From Desulfatibacillum aliphaticivorans DSM 15576 (GTDB taxonomy: Bacteria; Desulfobacterota; Desulfobacteria; Desulfobacterales; Desulfatibacillaceae), in the NCBI RefSeq assembly GCF_000429905.1, contig NZ_AUCT01000032.1, forward strand, positions 15,511 through 79,510: 64,000 bases of DNA. Direction: 5' to 3'. Both the position numbers and the translations under genes were made by a program. Below, in pieces: positions 15,782 to 24,503 of the stretch; the first letter of the stretch is position 1; every line of letters starts with the position of its first letter. The notes under the pieces are model-generated. The model did not search any database. It saw only the letters and a list, made by a program, of their open reading frames with translations, and was not told where the DNA came from.

Positions 15782-17023
15782 ATGAAACCTCGACTCATCA
15801 AAACCGAAGATGACTATAACCAAGCCTTGGCGAGGATTGATGAATTGATGGATGCTAAGATGGGCAGTCCTGAAGGGGATGAATTGGAACTCCTCTCTGC
15901 GCTGGTTGAAATGTATGAAGAAAAACACTATCCCATCAGCCTGCCTGATCCCATAGATGCTGTCATGTTTAGAATGGAGCAAGCGGGGTTATCGCAAAAA
16001 GATCTTGTTCCTTTCATTGGGAGTAAAAGCAAGGTTTCTGAAGTTTTGAACCGCAAACGCCCCTTAACTTTATCCATGATGCGTGCTCTTCATAAGGGGC
16101 TTGGTATTCCGGCCGAGGTATTGCTCAACGAACCGGCCGCTGTTTTTCCAACGGATTTTCCTGAAATTGAATGGGGACGATTTCCGATCGCCCAAATGGT
16201 CAAACAAGGATGGGTGTCCTGCAAAAAAGGCTATAAAGATAAGTCGGAAGAAATAATGCGGGCCTTCATTTTAAAAGCAGGAGGGTCCGATGCGATTCCC
16301 AGTGTGGCGTTTAAGAAGGGGTTTGGTTCAAGGGTAAATCCGCGGGCAGATAGGTACGCCCTTATGGCTTGGTGTTGGCAGGTTCTGATAATGGCGCAGG
16401 AGAGACAACTTGAGCGTAAGTTCAAACCAAACTCCATCGATGAAAGTTTTTTACGCAATGTTGCCAGACTATGCCTTTTTGATGAAGGGCCGCTTTTGGC
16501 TAGGGAGTTCCTTGAAAAGAATGGCATCCATTTTATCATTTTACCGCACTTGGATAAAGCCTACCTTGACGGGGCTTCCATGCTAATGCCTGACGGCGCT
16601 CCGGTTATTGCAATGACGTTGCGACACGACCGTTTGGACAATTTTTGGTTTGTTTTGATCCATGAATTGGTGCATGTAGCAAAGCATCTCAGCTTGTCTC
16701 AGCAGCAGATAATTGTGGATGATATGGATTTGCGGTCTATGGAAATTGAGGTGGATGATCAAATTGAAAAGGAAGCGGATGCCATGGCCGAGGAAATTTT
16801 GATTCCGCAAGAGACAAGGAGCACCCATTTCAAGTTGTGGGATGAGAACAACCCCTTGAAAGGCCGCCAACTGGGCATGGCCGTCCTTTCCCTGGCTTCG
16901 AGCATGCAAGTGCATCCTGCCATCATTGCTGGGGCAGTACGTTTTCAACGAAAAAATTACAAGTTATTGCATCACATGGTTGGACAAGGGCAGGTCCGCG
17001 TCCAGTTTTTAGGCTCAAACTAA
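15782..17023 (+). CDS. higA: HigA-type antitoxin fused to an ImmA/IrrE-like metallopeptidase domain
   Basis: A 413-residue protein from ATG 15782 (a start at 15764 inside higB is possible). Residues 1-110 match the HigA antitoxin type: LIKTEDDYNQALARIDELMD, then a helix-turn-helix MEQAGLSQKDLVPFIGSKSK and SEVLNRKRPLTLSMMRALHK. Standalone HigA of this type ends soon afterwards. Here another 300 residues follow, with a zinc-peptidase signature FVLIHELVHVAKH (about 282-294, HExxH as HELVH) and a downstream glutamate-rich helix EKEADAMAEEILIP (about 328-341), the ImmA/IrrE pattern. So the DNA-binding antitoxin carries its own putative protease. Whether the domain is active is not shown; the key residues are intact. 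Confidence 0.87.
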   Translation: MKPRLIKTEDDYNQALARIDELMDAKMGSPEGDELELLSALVEMYEEKHYPISLPDPIDAVMFRMEQAGLSQKDLVPFIGSKSKVSEVLNRKRPLTLSMMRALHKGLGIPAEVLLNEPAAVFPTDFPEIEWGRFPIAQMVKQGWVSCKKGYKDKSEEIMRAFILKAGGSDAIPSVAFKKGFGSRVNPRADRYALMAWCWQVLIMAQERQLERKFKPNSIDESFLRNVARLCLFDEGPLLAREFLEKNGIHFIILPHLDKAYLDGASMLMPDGAPVIAMTLRHDRLDNFWFVLIHELVHVAKHLSLSQQQIIVDDMDLRSMEIEVDDQIEKEADAMAEEILIPQETRSTHFKLWDENNPLKGRQLGMAVLSLASSMQVHPAIIAGAVRFQRKNYKLLHHMVGQGQVRVQFLGSN

Positions 17024-17029
17024 AAAACT

Positions 17030-17068
17030 AAGGGAGCCTGAACCGGCGTCAGGCCCCCTTGAGTATTT
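17030..17068. terminator. Bidirectional terminator between higA and gltX
   Basis: AAGGGAGCCTGA (17030-17041) pairs with TCAGGCCCCCTT (17049-17060) with one mismatch. On the plus strand it is followed by GAGTATTTTT, and on the minus strand by a run of T, so it can end both convergent genes. Confidence 0.7.
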
Positions 17069-18475
17069 TTAATCTTCCTGCGTTTTGATGTAATCCATGG
17101 CTTTTGCCAGCCTGGCTTTCACCTTATCCATGCCCAGAATCTGCACGATTTCAAAAATGCCGGGGCTGGCGGTCTGGCCGGTTAAGGCGACGCGGACGGG
17201 CTGGGCGATCTTGCCCATTTTCAGGCCCGTGGCTTCCATAACCTGCACAAAGGCGTCTTCCACCTGCTTTTCGTCCGAGACGTCCGCGGCTTCCAGCTTT
17301 TCGATCAAAAGCTCCAAAGCCGGGACGGCTTCCGCCTTTAGACATTTGTTGGCGGCCTTGGGATCGTACTCAATGTCATCCACGTAATAGAACAGGGCTT
17401 TTTCAGCCAGTTCGATCGTGGTTTTGGCCCTGGGCTTCAAGGTTTCCATGACCTGGTACAAATATTCGCCTTCTTCGGTTTCCACGCCCAGTTTGGCAAG
17501 CTGCTCGATGAACAAAGGCGCCAGCCTTTTGTCTTCTGCAGCGCGGATGTGGTCGCCGTTCAGGTCCAGGAGGCGGGCCGGGTCGAACACGCCGGCGCTT
17601 TTGCCGATGTTTTCCAGGGTGAAAACCTGCTTTAACTCGTCCACGGTGAAAAATTCCTGATCCCCATGGGACCAGCCCATGCGCGCCAGATAATTGATCA
17701 TGGCCTCGGGCAGGATGCCCATATCCTTGTATTCCACCACGGACGTGGCGCCGTGGCGTTTGGACAATCGTTTTTTATCCGCCCCAAGCACCATGGGCAC
17801 GTGGGCGAAGGTAGGGACGGGGTATCCCAGGGCGTTGTACAGCAATATCTGCCGGGGCGTGTTGCTCACGTGGTCGTCCCCGCGAATGATGGTGTTGATC
17901 CCCATGGTGATGTCGTCCACCACAACGGCCAGATGGTACGTGGGGCTGCCGTCGCTGCGGGCGATGATCAGGTCGTCCAACTCCTGGTTGTCAAAGGCGA
18001 TGGTTCCCTTGACCTTGTCTTCAAACACGGTCTTGCCCGTCTGGGGGGCCTTGAGCCGAACCACGGCGCCTTCGCATTTTTCCAGGCCCTTCTCCCGGCA
18101 GGTTCCGTCGTACTTGGGCTTGTCGCCGCGAGCCATGGCCGCCTTGCGCTTTTCGTCCAGTTCTTCGGGCGTGCAGGTGCAGTAATAGGCATTGCCTTCG
18201 TCCAGCAGTTTCTGGATGTGCTGCTGATAGATTTCCGTGCGTTTGGACTGGTAAAAAGGCCCCTCGTCCCAGTCGATGCCCAGCCATTCCAGGCCTTGGA
18301 AGATGGCGTCCACCGATTCCTGGGTGGAGCGCGCCTTGTCTGTGTCTTCCAGGCGAAGCACAAAGGTTCCGCCCATGCGGCGGGCGTAAAGCCAGTTGAA
18401 AAGGGCGGTGCGGGCGCCGCCGATATGCAGGGCCCCTGTGGGGCTGGGTGGAAATCGGGTTATGATCTTATCCAT
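17069..18475 (-). CDS. gltX: Glutamyl-tRNA synthetase
   Basis: Charges tRNA-Glu with glutamate (class I synthetase, cytoplasm). At 468 residues it has the usual bacterial length. The HIGH-type motif is HIGG (17-20) in FPPSPTGALHIGGARTALF, and the KMSKS-type motif is KKRLSKRHG (about 239-247). A cysteine cluster YYCTCTPEE...GTC...KC (about 97-140) is the zinc-binding region of GluRS. The helical anticodon-binding domain fills the last 150 residues. A non-discriminating variant cannot be excluded from sequence alone. The gene converges on higA and is divergent from the DUF1156 methylase. Confidence 0.95.
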   Translation of the reverse strand: MDKIITRFPPSPTGALHIGGARTALFNWLYARRMGGTFVLRLEDTDKARSTQESVDAIFQGLEWLGIDWDEGPFYQSKRTEIYQQHIQKLLDEGNAYYCTCTPEELDEKRKAAMARGDKPKYDGTCREKGLEKCEGAVVRLKAPQTGKTVFEDKVKGTIAFDNQELDDLIIARSDGSPTYHLAVVVDDITMGINTIIRGDDHVSNTPRQILLYNALGYPVPTFAHVPMVLGADKKRLSKRHGATSVVEYKDMGILPEAMINYLARMGWSHGDQEFFTVDELKQVFTLENIGKSAGVFDPARLLDLNGDHIRAAEDKRLAPLFIEQLAKLGVETEEGEYLYQVMETLKPRAKTTIELAEKALFYYVDDIEYDPKAANKCLKAEAVPALELLIEKLEAADVSDEKQVEDAFVQVMEATGLKMGKIAQPVRVALTGQTASPGIFEIVQILGMDKVKARLAKAMDYIKTQED

Positions 18476-18686
18476 GGGAAATATTCCTTATGCTTTTATT
18501 GGTTTGCATCCGCAGGCGCTCATCCGTCCTTGCAGAGAAAAACATAATTCCATACCACAGGGCATCAGGCGACTCAACCCTGCATTCTGAAAAACGCTTC
18601 TATCAAATCTTGACGGAGAATCAGCCTGTTGTTAGATGTGAACCTCTGCGGCCCACGAAGGCCGTTCCCTCAACAAGGATCTTCGG

Positions 18687-20834
18687 ATGCCTCCAAAGAA
18701 AAAATCGCCTGTTCCCTGCCCGAACCTGCACCCTCTGCCGGACAAGGCCCAAGCGCGCCTTATTGACAAGGGAATCCTGCATTGCCTGGCTTCCCAGGGC
18801 GGCGCCCGGGAGCGCTACGGCAAGGGAAAGACCCCGCATACCATCCATGTCTGGTGGGCCAGGCGCCCCTTTTCGGCCATGCGCACGTTGGTTTTTGCAA
18901 GTCTGGATTCGGGGGAGTCGCCAAAAGCTCTGAGCCTGGCCTCTGAGCTAGGGCGGCTTCCGGTTTCCGCGTCCAAGGACGCGAAGGCAGCCGCCAAGAT
19001 GCTTTCCAGGCAATATGCCGAACCTCCTCGTGTGCTGGATATGTTCGGAGGCGGAGGCGCCATTGCTTTGGAAGCGGGCAATTTGGGCTGCAGGGCCTTT
19101 TCCCTGGATTCCAACCCTTTGGCGGTATTCATTCAAAAAAGTCTTATGGAGTTCATCCAGGAAGCGGGGGGCTGCCCGCCTGATTTGCTCAAAGAGTCCG
19201 GCCGCCGGGTTCTGGAGCGTCTGGAGCGCGAAACCGCCCCTTTGTTCCCCATGCGAAACTCTCAAAAAGGCCCTGTTCTGGCCTATTTTTACACCTATGA
19301 AACCGCGTGCCCGCATTGCGGCTGGAAATTTTTCCTCTCCAGGCGGCCCTGGCTGTCCCGGAAAAAGGGGAGGGAAGCCTGCCTGGAATTCCACCCGGGC
19401 GAGGATCATGCAAATTGGAAGATCATTCATCCTTCCAGGGATCATAAACCTACAAGCCTGTGGAGAAAAACCGGAGCGGTCTGCCCAGTCTGCGGGAAGG
19501 TTTGCGGCTCGCCGGTTTTTTCCCAATGCCGGGAAGTCCTCACCGCCCTCTGCCGGCGGGGAAACGGCAAGGGCAAGGATTTTGAGGCTGGCTCACCGAA
19601 AGTCCTTGCGGAACCCGCGCTTATAGAGAAGATGGAGTCCGCTGTTCTGGCTTATCTGGGCCAAGAGTTGCCCAAAACAAAAATCCCCAAATGGTCGGGT
19701 ATCTTTAATCCCGCCATATACGGCATGGATTCCCACGCGGATTTTCTGAACCCACGGCAGCGCCTCGTGCTGCTTCTTCTCATTAAAAGCCTGCGCACGG
19801 AATACGACGCACTCACTCAATCGGAGTCCAAGGCTGTCGCCCGGTGCGTAATCGGCCTGCTTTCCGGTCTTGTGGATCAGCTCATAGACTGGAACAGCCG
19901 CCTTTCCATGTGGATTCCACAAAACGAGCAGGCGGGCAGGGCTTTTTGCGGTCCGGGCGTGCCCATGATGTGGGATTACGTGGAAATCGACCCCTTACTG
20001 AACGGCCCGGCCAATTTGTGGAAGAAGCTGGATCGCATCGTGGAGGGCGCCAAGGCCATTCCAACCTTTTCCATGGCGCCGGACGTCCGGCTGGCCGCGG
20101 CCCAGAACCTGCCCTTTGGGGATGGTATATTTGACGCCATTGTCACGGACCCGCCGTACTATGACAACATCTTCTACAGCCCCCTGGCGGATTTTTTTTA
20201 TTCCTGGAAAAAGATGGTTATATCGGCCCTGTCGTCTGAACTGGCCGGTTTTGATTCCACGGAGTCCCCCCGGGAGTTGGTGGCTTCCGTACGGCGCCAC
20301 AATAGCAAGTTGGGCGCCCACGAATCTTATTGCCGCGAACTCACGCAGGCGCTTTGCGAAGGCGCCAGGGTCCTGAAGGACTCCGGCCTGATGTCCTTGA
20401 TCTACAGCCACAGCTCCCTGAACGGCTGGGACGCCCTGGTTAAAGCCTTTCGGGCTTCTCCTCTTCTTATTGCAAGCGTGCAGCCCTTGTGCATAGAGCG
20501 AAAAGCCCGGCCGCGGGGGTTGGCCAGCGGAGCGGTCAACACCTGCCTGGTCCTTGTCGCAAGGAAAAGCTCTAAGCCCAAGCCTGTTCAGAGTCCGTCC
20601 GAACTGGCAGCCAGATTTGAGGACATTGCCGGCTGCGGTTTTGCCCGGGACCTTTTAAACCAGGGGTGGCCGGAAGAGGATGCAGGACTTGCCTTGTTCT
20701 CCCAAGGGGCTGCTTTGCTGGCGAATTCTTCTGGTGAGTTGATTGGCAATGATCACGAAGTTCTGGCCCTTATAGAATCCGTTGTTGCATCCAGGCTTCC
20801 CGGCTTCAAGATATCCCGCAGAAGGTCTCTGTGA
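18687..20834 (+). CDS. DUF1156-type adenine-specific DNA methylase
   Basis: A 715-residue protein. The N-terminal segment LIDKGILHCLASQGGARERYGKGKTPHTIHVWWARRP (in parts) is the DUF1156 signature found on large putative N6-adenine methyltransferases. The SAM-binding region is VLDMFGGGGAIALEAGNLGC (about 111-130), and the catalytic motif is DPPYYDNIFY (about 488-497). Two CxxC pairs, CPHCGW and CPVCG (about 205 and 264), suggest a zinc ribbon. Relatives occur with DUF499 ATPases in archaeal and bacterial defence or modification loci, but no such partner is seen here. The order of motifs (SAM site before DPPY) resembles the gamma/alpha type. The target sequence is unknown. Confidence 0.82.
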   Translation: MPPKKKSPVPCPNLHPLPDKAQARLIDKGILHCLASQGGARERYGKGKTPHTIHVWWARRPFSAMRTLVFASLDSGESPKALSLASELGRLPVSASKDAKAAAKMLSRQYAEPPRVLDMFGGGGAIALEAGNLGCRAFSLDSNPLAVFIQKSLMEFIQEAGGCPPDLLKESGRRVLERLERETAPLFPMRNSQKGPVLAYFYTYETACPHCGWKFFLSRRPWLSRKKGREACLEFHPGEDHANWKIIHPSRDHKPTSLWRKTGAVCPVCGKVCGSPVFSQCREVLTALCRRGNGKGKDFEAGSPKVLAEPALIEKMESAVLAYLGQELPKTKIPKWSGIFNPAIYGMDSHADFLNPRQRLVLLLLIKSLRTEYDALTQSESKAVARCVIGLLSGLVDQLIDWNSRLSMWIPQNEQAGRAFCGPGVPMMWDYVEIDPLLNGPANLWKKLDRIVEGAKAIPTFSMAPDVRLAAAQNLPFGDGIFDAIVTDPPYYDNIFYSPLADFFYSWKKMVISALSSELAGFDSTESPRELVASVRRHNSKLGAHESYCRELTQALCEGARVLKDSGLMSLIYSHSSLNGWDALVKAFRASPLLIASVQPLCIERKARPRGLASGAVNTCLVLVARKSSKPKPVQSPSELAARFEDIAGCGFARDLLNQGWPEEDAGLALFSQGAALLANSSGELIGNDHEVLALIESVVASRLPGFKISRRRSL

Positions 20835-20845
20835 AGCGCTTCACA
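20830..20845. repeat. 16-base perfect palindrome over the methylase stop codon
   Basis: TGTGAAGCGCTTCACA covers the TGA stop of the methylase. It could be a regulator site for the downstream operon or a short 3' hairpin. Confidence 0.35.
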
Positions 20846-20883
20846 CCGGGGGGACAAAAACTTAATCCTATCGTTCAAAATAC

Positions 20884-20911
20884 TTGTGTAATGTGGAAAT
20901 TCAATTATAAA
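20884..20911 (+). promoter_or_regulatory. Promoter candidate for the GMC operon
   Basis: TTGTGT (20884-20889), 16-base spacer, TATAAA (20906-20911) in an AT-rich stretch before the GMC oxidoreductase gene. The -35 match is weak and the -10 is 5/6. Confidence 0.35.
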
Positions 20912-20966
20912 ATATCTTATAAACCGTTTTTTTGGGAGGGAGAGTAACTTTTGACAAGGGGGGGTA

Positions 20967-22544
20967 ATGGATTACGATTTTGTTGTTGTAGGAAGCGGCT
21001 TTGGAGGCGGCGTATCAGCCTTACGCCTTACTGAAAAAGGGTACAAGGTCGCCGTTATTGAACAAGGCAGGAGAATAGGCCCAAAGGACGTGCAGGCGGC
21101 GGATGAGAAGCCGTTGAGGAATTTCTTTTGGATGCCGGCGGCTAAAATGAACGGCTTTTTCACCCAAACCATATTTCGCCACGTGCAGATTGTGGGCGGC
21201 GTGGGCTTGGGCGGGGGAAGCCTGGTCTATGCGGCCGTGCTGTTAAAGCCTAAAACCGGTTTTTTCAAAGACCCGGTCTGGAGCAATTTCGGCGTGGATT
21301 GGGAACAGGAACTGGAACCTCATTACGAAGAAGTAAAGCGCATGCTTGGGCTCACCAATAATCCCAATTTCGACCTGCAGGACGAATACCTGAAAAAGAC
21401 CGCCCACACCATGGGCGCGCAGGATACTTACGGCCCCACGCCCAACGGCATATACTTCGGCAAGCCCGGCGTTACGGTCAAGGATCCGTTTTTCGGCGGC
21501 GAGGGGCCTGATCGAACCGGCTGCGAACTTTGCGGAGACTGCCTTTCCGGCTGCGGCAAGGGCGCCAAAAACAGCCTGGACAAAAACTATTTGTTTTTAG
21601 CGGAAAAGAACGGCGCCGAAATTCTCACCAGCCGTAAGGTTTCCCACATCGAACCCATGGAGGGCGGATACCGCCTGCACCTGGTTGATCCCATGAAGCC
21701 TTCCAAGGCCTATCCGGCCGTCACGGCCAAAAAGGTGGTGCTGGCCGGGGGCGTGTTGGGCACCCTGGAGCTTTTGTTCCGAAGCCGGGACGTCAAGAAG
21801 ACCCTGCCCAAGGTTTCGCCCCTGCTGGGCAGGGTGGTGCGCACCAACAGCGAGGCCATTGTGGCCAGCCTATCCAGGAACCCTGACGAAGACATCACCA
21901 AGGGCTCGGCCATCTCCAGTCATTTTTACCCGGACGATCATACGCATATCACGCAGAACCGCTTTCCCGACGGATACGACTTTATGCGCTATTATCTGGG
22001 CCCCATGGTGGACGAGCCCAACCCGGCGAAAAGAGCTTTCAAGACCCTGTGGGCCATGGTCAAAAACCCTATTCGGTCTATGGCTTCCATTTTCGCTAAA
22101 AACTGGCGCAAGCGCATCTCGGTGCTCACGGTCATGCAGCATATGGACAACCAGATTTCCCTGGTTTACCGCCGCGGCTTGTTTTCCTGGTTCAATAAGT
22201 CGTTGCACTCGAAAATACCCGAAGGCCAACAACGGGCGCCCGCGTTCCTGCCGATCGCCAACAAGGCGGCCAGGGCTTACGCCCAGGCCTCGGGCGGCGA
22301 TCCTCTGAACGTCACCATGGAAAGCCTGCTTAACCTGTCGTCCACGGCCCATATCCTGGGGGGATGCCACATGGGAACCTCGCCCGAAAACGGGGTCATC
22401 AGCACGGATCATGAAGTGTTGGGCTATCCCGGATTATACGTGGCGGACGGCGCGGCGGTTTCCGCCAACGTCGGCGTGAACCCGTCTTTGACCATAGCGG
22501 CCCTGGCGGAAAGGGCCATGTCCAGAATCGAGGCGAAACAATGA
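20967..22544 (+). CDS. GMC-family FAD oxidoreductase (cholesterol-oxidase-like)
   Basis: A 525-residue flavoenzyme likely to oxidise a hydroxyl group of a hydrophobic alcohol or sterol-like substrate. The N-terminal dinucleotide fold VVVGSGFGGGVSALRLTEKGYKVAVIEQG (in parts) binds FAD. The GMC-type GGVGLGGGSLVYAAV (about 74-88) and the C-terminal STAHILGGCHMG and GLYVADGAAVSANVGVNPSLTIAALAERA complete the pattern, with His in HILGGCHMG as likely catalytic region. It also has CELCGDCLSGC (about 190-200), a cysteine group that may hold an Fe-S cluster, seen in some members. The ribosome site is AAGGGGGG. The stop overlaps the next start by 4 bases. Confidence 0.87.
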   Translation: MDYDFVVVGSGFGGGVSALRLTEKGYKVAVIEQGRRIGPKDVQAADEKPLRNFFWMPAAKMNGFFTQTIFRHVQIVGGVGLGGGSLVYAAVLLKPKTGFFKDPVWSNFGVDWEQELEPHYEEVKRMLGLTNNPNFDLQDEYLKKTAHTMGAQDTYGPTPNGIYFGKPGVTVKDPFFGGEGPDRTGCELCGDCLSGCGKGAKNSLDKNYLFLAEKNGAEILTSRKVSHIEPMEGGYRLHLVDPMKPSKAYPAVTAKKVVLAGGVLGTLELLFRSRDVKKTLPKVSPLLGRVVRTNSEAIVASLSRNPDEDITKGSAISSHFYPDDHTHITQNRFPDGYDFMRYYLGPMVDEPNPAKRAFKTLWAMVKNPIRSMASIFAKNWRKRISVLTVMQHMDNQISLVYRRGLFSWFNKSLHSKIPEGQQRAPAFLPIANKAARAYAQASGGDPLNVTMESLLNLSSTAHILGGCHMGTSPENGVISTDHEVLGYPGLYVADGAAVSANVGVNPSLTIAALAERAMSRIEAKQ

Positions 22545-23338
22545 AGACTGTTCTTGGAAAAACCGGCCTCGCCGCCTTGATCTGCCTGATTGCCATGGCC
22601 TTGCCTTGCCTCGCCCCGGCCGGGTTCGAGCCCTCGCTTGCACTTGATATCCAAGCGAATATGACAAAAGGCGCCGAACTGTTAACAATTTTTCACGAGG
22701 ATGAAAACAATCTGTACAAGGCCGGAGCCATCTATGAAAAAGTGCTTGAAAAGAAACCGGATTTCGTAGAGGCTGTATGGAAATTGGCGGAGGTTCAATA
22801 CCTTTCCGGCATGATGGTCAAAGGCCAGCCTGCGGAAATGGAACATTATACGAAAAGCCTGGAAACAGCCGGCAAAGCCCTGGACCTGGACCAGTCCTGC
22901 GTGCAAGCCAGGTTCTACTCGGGCTGCGCGCAAGTGAGCCTTGCGGAAAAGGCCTCGTCCTTCAAGGCCCTGGGGCTTTTGAAGCGCGGCAAGGCAGACC
23001 TGTTCTTTGTCATGGATCAAGGTCCCAATAACCGCTGGGCTCCTCTGGCGGCGGCGGTGCTTTCCCAGGTCAACGAACAGGCGCCATGGCCCCTAAAGGA
23101 TCTGGACGAAGCTCACAGATTCGCCGTAAAGGCTTTGGAATGGGACCCCAACCTGACCATGTCGCAACTTCAACTGGCGCGCGTGTACTTCGCAAAGGAA
23201 GATTACGAGGGCGCGGCCAGGGAGGCTCAAGCCTGTTTGGAGATAAAGCAGCCAACGTATATCGCCGACGCCGTGGTCTGGGACTGGCCTGACGCCAGAA
23301 AAATTTTAGCCTCTATAAAGGAGAGGAAAGGGGGATAG
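22541..23338 (+). CDS. Exported TPR protein, possibly TatT-like (TRAP transporter T component)
   Basis: A 265-residue protein with a signal peptide (about 1-32, LAALICLIAMALPCLAPA) followed by helical repeats: ENNLYKAGAIYEKVLEKKPDFVEAVWKLAEV, then LDLDQSCVQARFYSGCAQVSLAE and MSQLQLARVYFAKEDYEGAAREAQACLEI (in parts). The arrangement resembles TatT-type periplasmic TPR proteins linked to TRAP transporters, but no TRAP genes are near, so a general scaffold is equally likely. It overlaps the GMC gene by 4 bases (ATGA), so co-translation is expected. Confidence 0.72.
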   Translation: MKTVLGKTGLAALICLIAMALPCLAPAGFEPSLALDIQANMTKGAELLTIFHEDENNLYKAGAIYEKVLEKKPDFVEAVWKLAEVQYLSGMMVKGQPAEMEHYTKSLETAGKALDLDQSCVQARFYSGCAQVSLAEKASSFKALGLLKRGKADLFFVMDQGPNNRWAPLAAAVLSQVNEQAPWPLKDLDEAHRFAVKALEWDPNLTMSQLQLARVYFAKEDYEGAAREAQACLEIKQPTYIADAVVWDWPDARKILASIKERKGG

Positions 23339-23356
23339 CCCCTTTCAAAAACGGCT

Positions 23357-24037
23357 ATGATTAAATATGCATTTGAATACACCGACGGCGCCATGATGTA
23401 TTATGAACTGGACGAAAACGCCTATTATCCCGAGGAAGGGACGGTCCTGGAAGGCGAGTGGCTGAACCTGGAGGAATTCAAATGCCGCATTTGCACCGTA
23501 GATCCTGAAACCCATCCCCAATGTCCCGCGGCCATGGCCCTGTGGCCGGTGCTGCGGGACTTTGGGCATCGCATATCCCACGAGCCCGTGAACGTCCAGG
23601 TGGATTGGACCGACGTCCATTTGGAGGCCGTCACCTCCACCCAGCAGGCGGTGCGGTCCATGGTCGGCCTCATGCTGGCCCTGTCCCGGTGCCCGGTCAT
23701 GGAAAAACTCCGGCCCATGGCCCACTTTCACCTGCCCTTTGCGGACGCCGCCCATACCCAATTTCGCGTGCTGGGCATGTATTTGATCGCCCAATACCTT
23801 AGAGAAAACAGCGGCATGGAGCCCGACTGGACCCTGGAAGGCCTGCTCCAAAATTACCGGGAGCTGCAGCACGCCAACCGCAGGCTGGCCGAACGCATAC
23901 GCGCCGCCTCGGAAACAGACGCCGCAGTCAACGGACTCATCATCCTGGACGCCCTGGCCCAAAGCGTGGAAATGGGCATCAACCAGAACCTGAAAAAACT
24001 CCGCCCCCTGTTTGAAATGTACATGGATCCAGAGTAG
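23357..24037 (+). CDS. Conserved hypothetical protein, DUF6901-like
   Basis: A 226-residue soluble protein. The pattern with CRICTVDPETHPQCPAAMALWPVL, HEPVNVQVDW, TQQAVRSMVGLMLALSRCPVMEKLRPMAHFHLPFA and FRVLGMYLIAQYL (in segments) recalls a family of Desulfobacterota proteins that I remember as DUF6901; the number is from memory. Conserved Cys and His residues suggest metal binding. It is 18 bases after the TPR gene in the same operon and is followed by a good terminator. Function unknown. Confidence 0.68.
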   Translation: MIKYAFEYTDGAMMYYELDENAYYPEEGTVLEGEWLNLEEFKCRICTVDPETHPQCPAAMALWPVLRDFGHRISHEPVNVQVDWTDVHLEAVTSTQQAVRSMVGLMLALSRCPVMEKLRPMAHFHLPFADAAHTQFRVLGMYLIAQYLRENSGMEPDWTLEGLLQNYRELQHANRRLAERIRAASETDAAVNGLIILDALAQSVEMGINQNLKKLRPLFEMYMDPE

Positions 24038-24112
24038 TTCATTTTAACGGAGCTGTTAAATCCTGCGCCCAATACACAAAAATGATTTGTAGCTTCAGTG
24101 CTTGCCCTGCGT

Positions 24113-24136
24113 AAAACGCGCTTGGCGCGTTTTTTG
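24113..24136 (+). terminator. Rho-independent terminator of the GMC operon
   Basis: AAAACGCGC (24113-24121), loop TTG, GCGCGTTTT (24125-24133), then further T residues. The stem is perfect and U-rich at the 3' side. Confidence 0.75.
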
Positions 24137-24259
24137 GCCCCCACTGGTGGGCTACGCTATCTCAACAGTCGAAATAGAGGCCAATTTTGAATTGTAGTTG
24201 CAGGCCCCCGTGCCTGCCCAAAGGCCTTTATTCGCCTGAAATGCCGCCGGTAAAAAGAT

Positions 24260-24321
24260 ATTGAGTTTTTGAGAGACGTCCCCAAGAATTATTGAGTTTT
24301 TGAGAGACGTCCCCAAGAATT
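24260..24321. repeat. Two perfect tandem copies of a 31-base unit
   Basis: The unit beginning ATTGAGTTTTTGAGAGACGT and ending CCCCAAGAATT occurs at 24260-24290 and 24291-24321 without a mismatch. The 24038-24503 region has no gene that I accept; besides the terminator it holds this repeat and AT-rich DNA. The motif GACGTCCCC resembles intergenic repeats scattered in related genomes, from memory. Confidence 0.8.
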
Positions 24322-24503
24322 ATGATAGGTTCTACAGTAGGACAGTTATTAACAATCTGATTTTATACAAATTATTAATATGAGATTGGATTAGCTCTGA
24401 AAATCCTGTTAAATACATTTTACCTTCATATTGACGTATAGGGACATCCTTGCCTATTCGATAAGTTTTGAATTGATTCCATATGATTTAGAAACGTTGA
24501 GGG

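Noticed and set aside
22600..22640. tRNA T-arm-like GGTTCGAGCC sequence
   Set aside because: It lies inside the exported TPR protein gene, and no tRNA fold can be built around it.
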